Assembly (NCBI GenBank): GCA_019055375.1
Contig: JAHQIW010002101.1
Span: 62,001-126,000 of the forward strand
DNA length: 64,000 nucleotides
DNA from: Parelaphostrongylus tenuis
Taxonomy: Eukaryota; Nematoda; Chromadorea; Rhabditida; Metastrongylidae
Reading direction: 5' to 3'
Shown: piece by piece, positions 60,285-64,000 of the stretch
Layout: each line of letters starts with the position of its first letter
How positions within the stretch are numbered: position 1 is the stretch's first letter
Notes under the pieces: generated by a model
Seen by the model: the letters and a program-made list of their open reading frames with translations, nothing else
The model's database searches: none
Told to the model about the DNA's origin: nothing
Position numbers and translations under genes: made by a program

Positions 60285-60716
60285 CATAGGTTGTGGTACT
60301 AAGGTAATAAACACCAAGTTTATTAAACAAAAGTAGTTAAAGTTGCATAATTTTGGTAACGCTTAACTGCCCATTTTCTTGAAAACATTTTAGTGAACAA
60401 CTTGCCTATATCTGCCTCAAATGGGGCTGTCTGCCTGAGACTCAGCCACGAATGGCACGTAGGGGAAATGTTAGTGGAGCGGCGAGCAGGACTAATGGAG
60501 CTTGGGGCGATGAACGGTTGCAGAGTGGACGGCTAGGAAGTGGCCCGTGAAGTTCGAAGCTGGGACAGAATAGTCTGGAGGATCAGTCGCGCTCGGGCCG
60601 TCCACAAGAAGCTCCACTAACCTTTCGTGCTGCTTCAATAACATTTTCCACGACGCGCCAATCGTGCATGAGTAGTAATGCAAATTTATTCGCCGCGACA
60701 GCTCCATGCTAACTAG
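60285..60716 (+). mobile_element. mariner-derived fold-back, second copy
   Basis: Same leader (AATAAACACCAAGTTTATTAA) and N-terminal region as 57690. The right arm (CGCGACAGCTCCATGC) is followed directly by the MITE at 60717. Confidence 0.6.
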
Positions 60717-60957
60717 TCGACTTCCGTGGACACACGCTCGGCGTGTCCGCCAGCATGGGAACGACTCCACTTCCTCTGCCCGATTAGTCGTCGACTATAG
60801 CACTACTTTTCGGTGCAAGACCACACGAATTAGTCCAAAACTTAGCTACAGGTCTTGCAACGGAAATTAGCACTCCAGTCGGCGATCAATCGGGGCAGAG
60901 GAGGTGGAGCAGACACGCTCAGCGTGGGTCCGCGGAAGTCAACCGGTTGAAGCAAGC
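60717..60957. mobile_element. MITE, second copy of the 56545 family
   Basis: TCGACTTCCGTGGACACACG at the left and GTGGGTCCGCGGAAGTCAAC at the right are inverted relatives of the 56545 ends. Confidence 0.7.
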
Positions 60958-61344
60958 ATAGGCACGTTGTATAGCAAAATATTCGCAAGAAATTATGCTT
61001 TTGAATGACGGCAAAACTATGTAATCTCAGATACTTCTGGCCAATAAATTTGGCATTCACTGCTCACTGCGAAACTAAAACTTATGGGAAGACCTAATAA
61101 CATAATACTGTTAACGTACCGCACTTACGCTCTCTCCGGCTAATACTCTGTCCATCCGGCCGAACTATACTGCTCAAAGTGATTCACTATATAGCGGTGT
61201 TTTCGGCTTCTTACTGGATTTGAAGCCTCGACGAGATCCATACGAATCTGAAACGCTTTGGATCAGTTGGTGTGAAGCTTAGTGAAAAACAGATTGGGAC
61301 TGTATAGGGCACTTCGCTATTATCAGAAAACAAATGAAGAACCA

Positions 61345-61670
61345 GTCTCGTTCGCTGGAGAACGAATTTCCACAGGAGTATCAGTGACCATTCGATAACG
61401 GGGATTTCCTGCTACAGCTCCACGTGGACGGTTTTTCGAAACGCCCTTTATAGCGCTGTAAATCCAAAATAAACTGGCCTCAGACGCGCGTATTTCTCGC
61501 CGGACAGCGCTCTTTCCTTAGGGAATTTTCTTCTATAACAACGTCAAAAAGAGGCTTTTTCGAGATCCGACGACGTGGAGCTGTAGCCAGAGATCTCAAC
61601 TTTTGAATGATTGCTACACTCCTGTGAAAAGTTTCTCCTCAGCGAACGAGATCGGTTTTTCATTTGTCCT
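61345..61670. mobile_element. compact fold-back MITE
   Basis: The left arm ACAGCTCCACGTGGACGG and the right arm GACGACGTGGAGCTGTAGCC pair, as do the outer TCTCGTTCGCTGGAG and CAGCGAACGAGATCGG. It gives the clearest form of the family met at 6170, 8330, 17060 and 45160. Confidence 0.65.
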
Positions 61671-62134
61671 CTTATAACCGAAAACTACCCCTTAGCATTA
61701 CTTTTCCGTACAGGATAGAACTACCGCCGAAAACATCATTTATGCCTAGAACATCGATTCACTTGAGGAAAGCATTAGCCGTGAGGCTGACAAAGGAAGT
61801 ACCACTTGAGGTAAACCAGCGAAATCTACGGATGGACGTAGCCACAGGGCCATAGGAATCCTAAGAAGGTAAAGAGGAAAAAGAAAAGAGAAGAGAAGGG
61901 AGAGAAAAGAAGGAAAAAGTGCACAACTACGAAGAGAAAAACACATTTAAGCTCTGAATAGCCAAGCGCATGAGCGCAAGCGTTCCAGTTCACGCGATAC
62001 AGTAGCGAATGGTTGAGTGGAATATGAATTCGACGTAACATCGACTCAGATCGATCCTGTACCGAACAAGACGAAGATGTCGAGTCGTTAGGTCAATGAA
62101 TCTAAACGAAATCTTGAAAACTTATCTTATCCAG

Positions 62135-62710
62135 TCGATTCGAGGTGGTAGTAGTTGTTGTGAGAGCTGTCGCAGAACTAGTAGTCTGGTGATCAACGTT
62201 TCGGCCACTCCGCCTTCGTCAGTGAGTGGGCGTAGGATGTGCTTAATATTTAAAATGACTCGATGAATTGTCGATGCCCCTTATATTGCCCCAGGCTAGG
62301 TCGAAAGATCAAACAAAGGAAGGGCGCCATGTGTCACGTGGTAGCGACGCATTCGTCCTCGCGGTTCATTTCTGCATTTTCAGTGTCTATTCAGATTGCT
62401 TCTAAGAGTTTCCTATGCTTCTGATCTCTTGAAGAATTCTGGGAGATGAACGCCGAAAATCCAGAAATAAACCGTGAGCGACGAAATCATCACTATCACG
62501 CAAAACATGGCGCCCTTCCTACGTTTGGTCCTTTGACCTGATCTAGGCGATATATAAGGGCATCGACAATCCATCGAGTTATTTTAAATAATCAAATACA
62601 AACTACGCCCACGCACTGGAGAGGGCGGAGTCGCCGAACGTCGGCCATGCGGACTACTGGTTCTACGACAGCTACTACAACAACTATTACCGACCTCACA
62701 TCGAATAGAC
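62135..62710. mobile_element. palindromic element of paired Penelope-like ends
   Basis: Arms 62135-62345 and 62505-62710 are inverted copies (for example GATTGTCGATGCCC and GGGCATCGACAATC). Each carries the hammerhead-like motif: the left arm on the minus strand as CTGACGA, AGGC...GCC, GAAACGTT, the right arm degenerate. There is no coding sequence between them. Confidence 0.6.
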
Positions 62711-62869
62711 AAGATAAGTCTTTGAGATTTCAGTTCAATTCAATGATTTAACGACTAGACGTCTTCGCCACGTTGAGAATCGGATAGATCTAAGTAAATT
62801 GTTAGCGTCGAAATTCACCATTCCACTCAGCTATGCGTCACTGCATCGTCTGATCCAGAGATCCACACA

Positions 62870-63065
62870 TAGTACCCCTTTCGGAACCATTGACCCAACC
62901 CTCTGCGTCTAACCCTCCAACGTGCCGTCTCTAACAATGGCACGTTAGGGTTAGACGCCACTGTTACACGTCGCACGCCCAGTTATTAGTCGCAACACGC
63001 TGGGGGTTTAGACACGCAGACGGTTGAGAGCATGGTCCTGCAAGGGTAGATTATCGATGCCGCGG
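62870..63065. mobile_element. MITE, second copy of the 58785 family
   Basis: ACCCAACCCTCTGCGTCTAA and, inverted, the CGCAGACGGTTGAGAGCATG end. The inner poly-G run of the other copy is absent. Confidence 0.6.
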
Positions 63066-63149
63066 TTCATAGAAAGTCTGTTCTTTGGATTTGACTGGAA
63101 TCTATATTCTTACTAATTTTTAGCAGAGGTATGATGTTACGGATGTTCT

Positions 63150-63700
63150 TTGTCCTCCGACTCCGGACAAAGAACATCCGACTCCGTGCCCACCTTTTCG
63201 ACTCGACAATTATCCCTGCCCTAACGTATGCAGCAGAAACCTGGTCGCTACGTAAGCAGGATGAAAGATCACTTGCCGTTATCGAACGCGCAGTCGAAAG
63301 GTCGATGCTAGGAGTATCTCGTATTTCGCAAATGAGACAAAGGATCCGAACTTCCGACCTACGTCAACGATCGAAAATCAGAGACGCCGTTCTTCACGCC
63401 AGGATATCGAAAATAAGGTGGGCCGGACACGTGATGCGCTTCAACGACAACCGATGGACGAGAGCCGTTACCGACTGGATTCCTCGGGACGTCAAGCGCT
63501 ATAAAGGAAGACCACTGACCCGTTGGTCCGATTTCTTCACGAAAGCGATGGAAGAAAGATATGATGCTCAGCGAATTCCTAGAGCAAGGAGGACCTACTG
63601 GGCTACTCTTGCAGCGCGATAGGGAAAAATGGAAGAGTTGCTGGTACCTGCTCGAGTCACTCGACGATCAACAGGACGACAGGTGATACAGGTGATGATG
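63150..63700 (+). mobile_element. RTE LINE 3' end, frame still open
   Basis: A 163-codon frame ends at 63622 and reads HLFDSTIIPALTYAAETWSL, RISKIRWAGHVMRF and RWTRAVTDWIPRDVKRYKGR. This is the conserved C-terminal region after the RT of nematode RTE elements. It ends in ACAGGTGATACAGGTGATGA, the tail repeat. It is the youngest-looking copy in the window, 5' truncated with a small local duplication at 63150-63185. Confidence 0.85.
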
Positions 63701-63719
63701 TTACGAATACACATCTAAG

Positions 63720-63840
63720 AGCCCTGTGTGGTATGCAAAACATTCGGCATTGGGCGGGAGCTGAACCCGCACTTCACCCAGGCACGGGGAGGGGGCATGC
63801 TTTTACCCACTGCACCACCTACGCCACCCTATTCTACCAC
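63720..63840 (-). repeat. tRNA-derived SINE head
   Basis: The minus strand has GTGGTGCAGTGGGTAAAAGC and GTGCGGGTTCAGCTCCCGCC, good box A and B, with an oversized middle. Confidence 0.55.
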
Positions 63841-63944
63841 TCTCTCCGATATATGCTGTCGTAACTGTTAGCACCTAACCTTCAACGGCGTTTGATCGGG
63901 TAAGCCTGCCGTCATGTCGGCCAAATATATGGGGAGAGCAGAGT

Positions 63945-64000
63945 TGGCATCCCTAGTGGTAACAAGCGCCATCGCTGTGGGTGAAACGCGGGTTCAACTC
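63945..64000 (+). repeat. tRNA-derived SINE head, cut by the window edge
   Basis: TCCCTAGTGGTAACAAGC and GCGGGTTCAACTC give box A and B in plus orientation. Confidence 0.5.

Noticed and set aside
1..64000. CRISPR arrays, bacterial operons, viral genes
   Set aside because: No regular spaced repeats, no operon-like packing and no virus-specific motif was seen. The sequence is eukaryotic throughout.

Overview
The window looks like a piece of a parasitic nematode genome of the strongylid/hookworm type. It is AT-rich. Its host genes are split into many short exons with TTTCAG-like acceptors, and one acceptor sits four bases before a start codon, as in SL trans-splicing. Its repeats are nematode-type RTE LINEs, mariner remnants, tRNA-derived SINEs and small fold-back DNA elements. 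The clade call is inference from this style, not from a marker gene. There is no bacterial or viral gene.

Host genes. (1) 3.4-7.8 kb, plus: scattered exons of a probable GT92 (DUF23) glycosyltransferase, with unassigned exons at 5.0-5.6 kb. (2) 26.3-38.5 kb, plus: a secreted pro-carboxypeptidase of family M14A in about 13 exons. It has a signal peptide, a propeptide, an RERR processing site and a complete zinc/catalytic set, with an Asp at the specificity position typical of carboxypeptidase B. (3) 43.9-56.5 kb, minus: a WD40 protein whose thirteen exons join in consistent phase and match the DTL/CDT2 substrate receptor of CRL4 ubiquitin ligase. Its first exon or exons are not found.

Mobile DNA. 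The largest element is a Penelope-like retroelement (29.7-33.0 kb, minus). It has reverse transcriptase and GIY-YIG domains, is broken by one extra base, and is paired with a truncated inverted copy of its own 3' end. It lies in an intron of the carboxypeptidase gene. An RTE LINE (51.4-54.1 kb, minus) lies in the 7.4 kb intron of the CDT2-like gene and carries an inverted fragment of its own family. Six further RTE fragments, a mariner with both ends (17.7-19.0 kb), several mariner-derived fold-backs and many SINEs fill the rest. The last 8 kb (56.5-64 kb) is almost wall-to-wall small elements.

The most interesting signal is ribozyme-like. A fold-back element at 9.79-10.25 kb contains a textbook hammerhead ribozyme core (10160-10200) with both internal stems. 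Two other copies of the family (22.2-22.4 and 54.4-54.7 kb) keep the same architecture with compensatory stem changes. Separately, the Penelope-like element ends and at least six other loci carry a related hammerhead-like motif (CTGANGA, short stem, GCCGAAACGT), often flanked by GGCT and AGCC that would close stem I. Together these suggest self-cleaving, retrozyme-like or Penelope-derived elements spread through this genome.

Long stretches (8.7-9.8, 12.4-14.6, 15.4-17.0, 19.0-21.6, 22.5-24.6, 38.6-39.7, 40.4-42.2 and 48.6-51.4 kb) hold no gene I can support.
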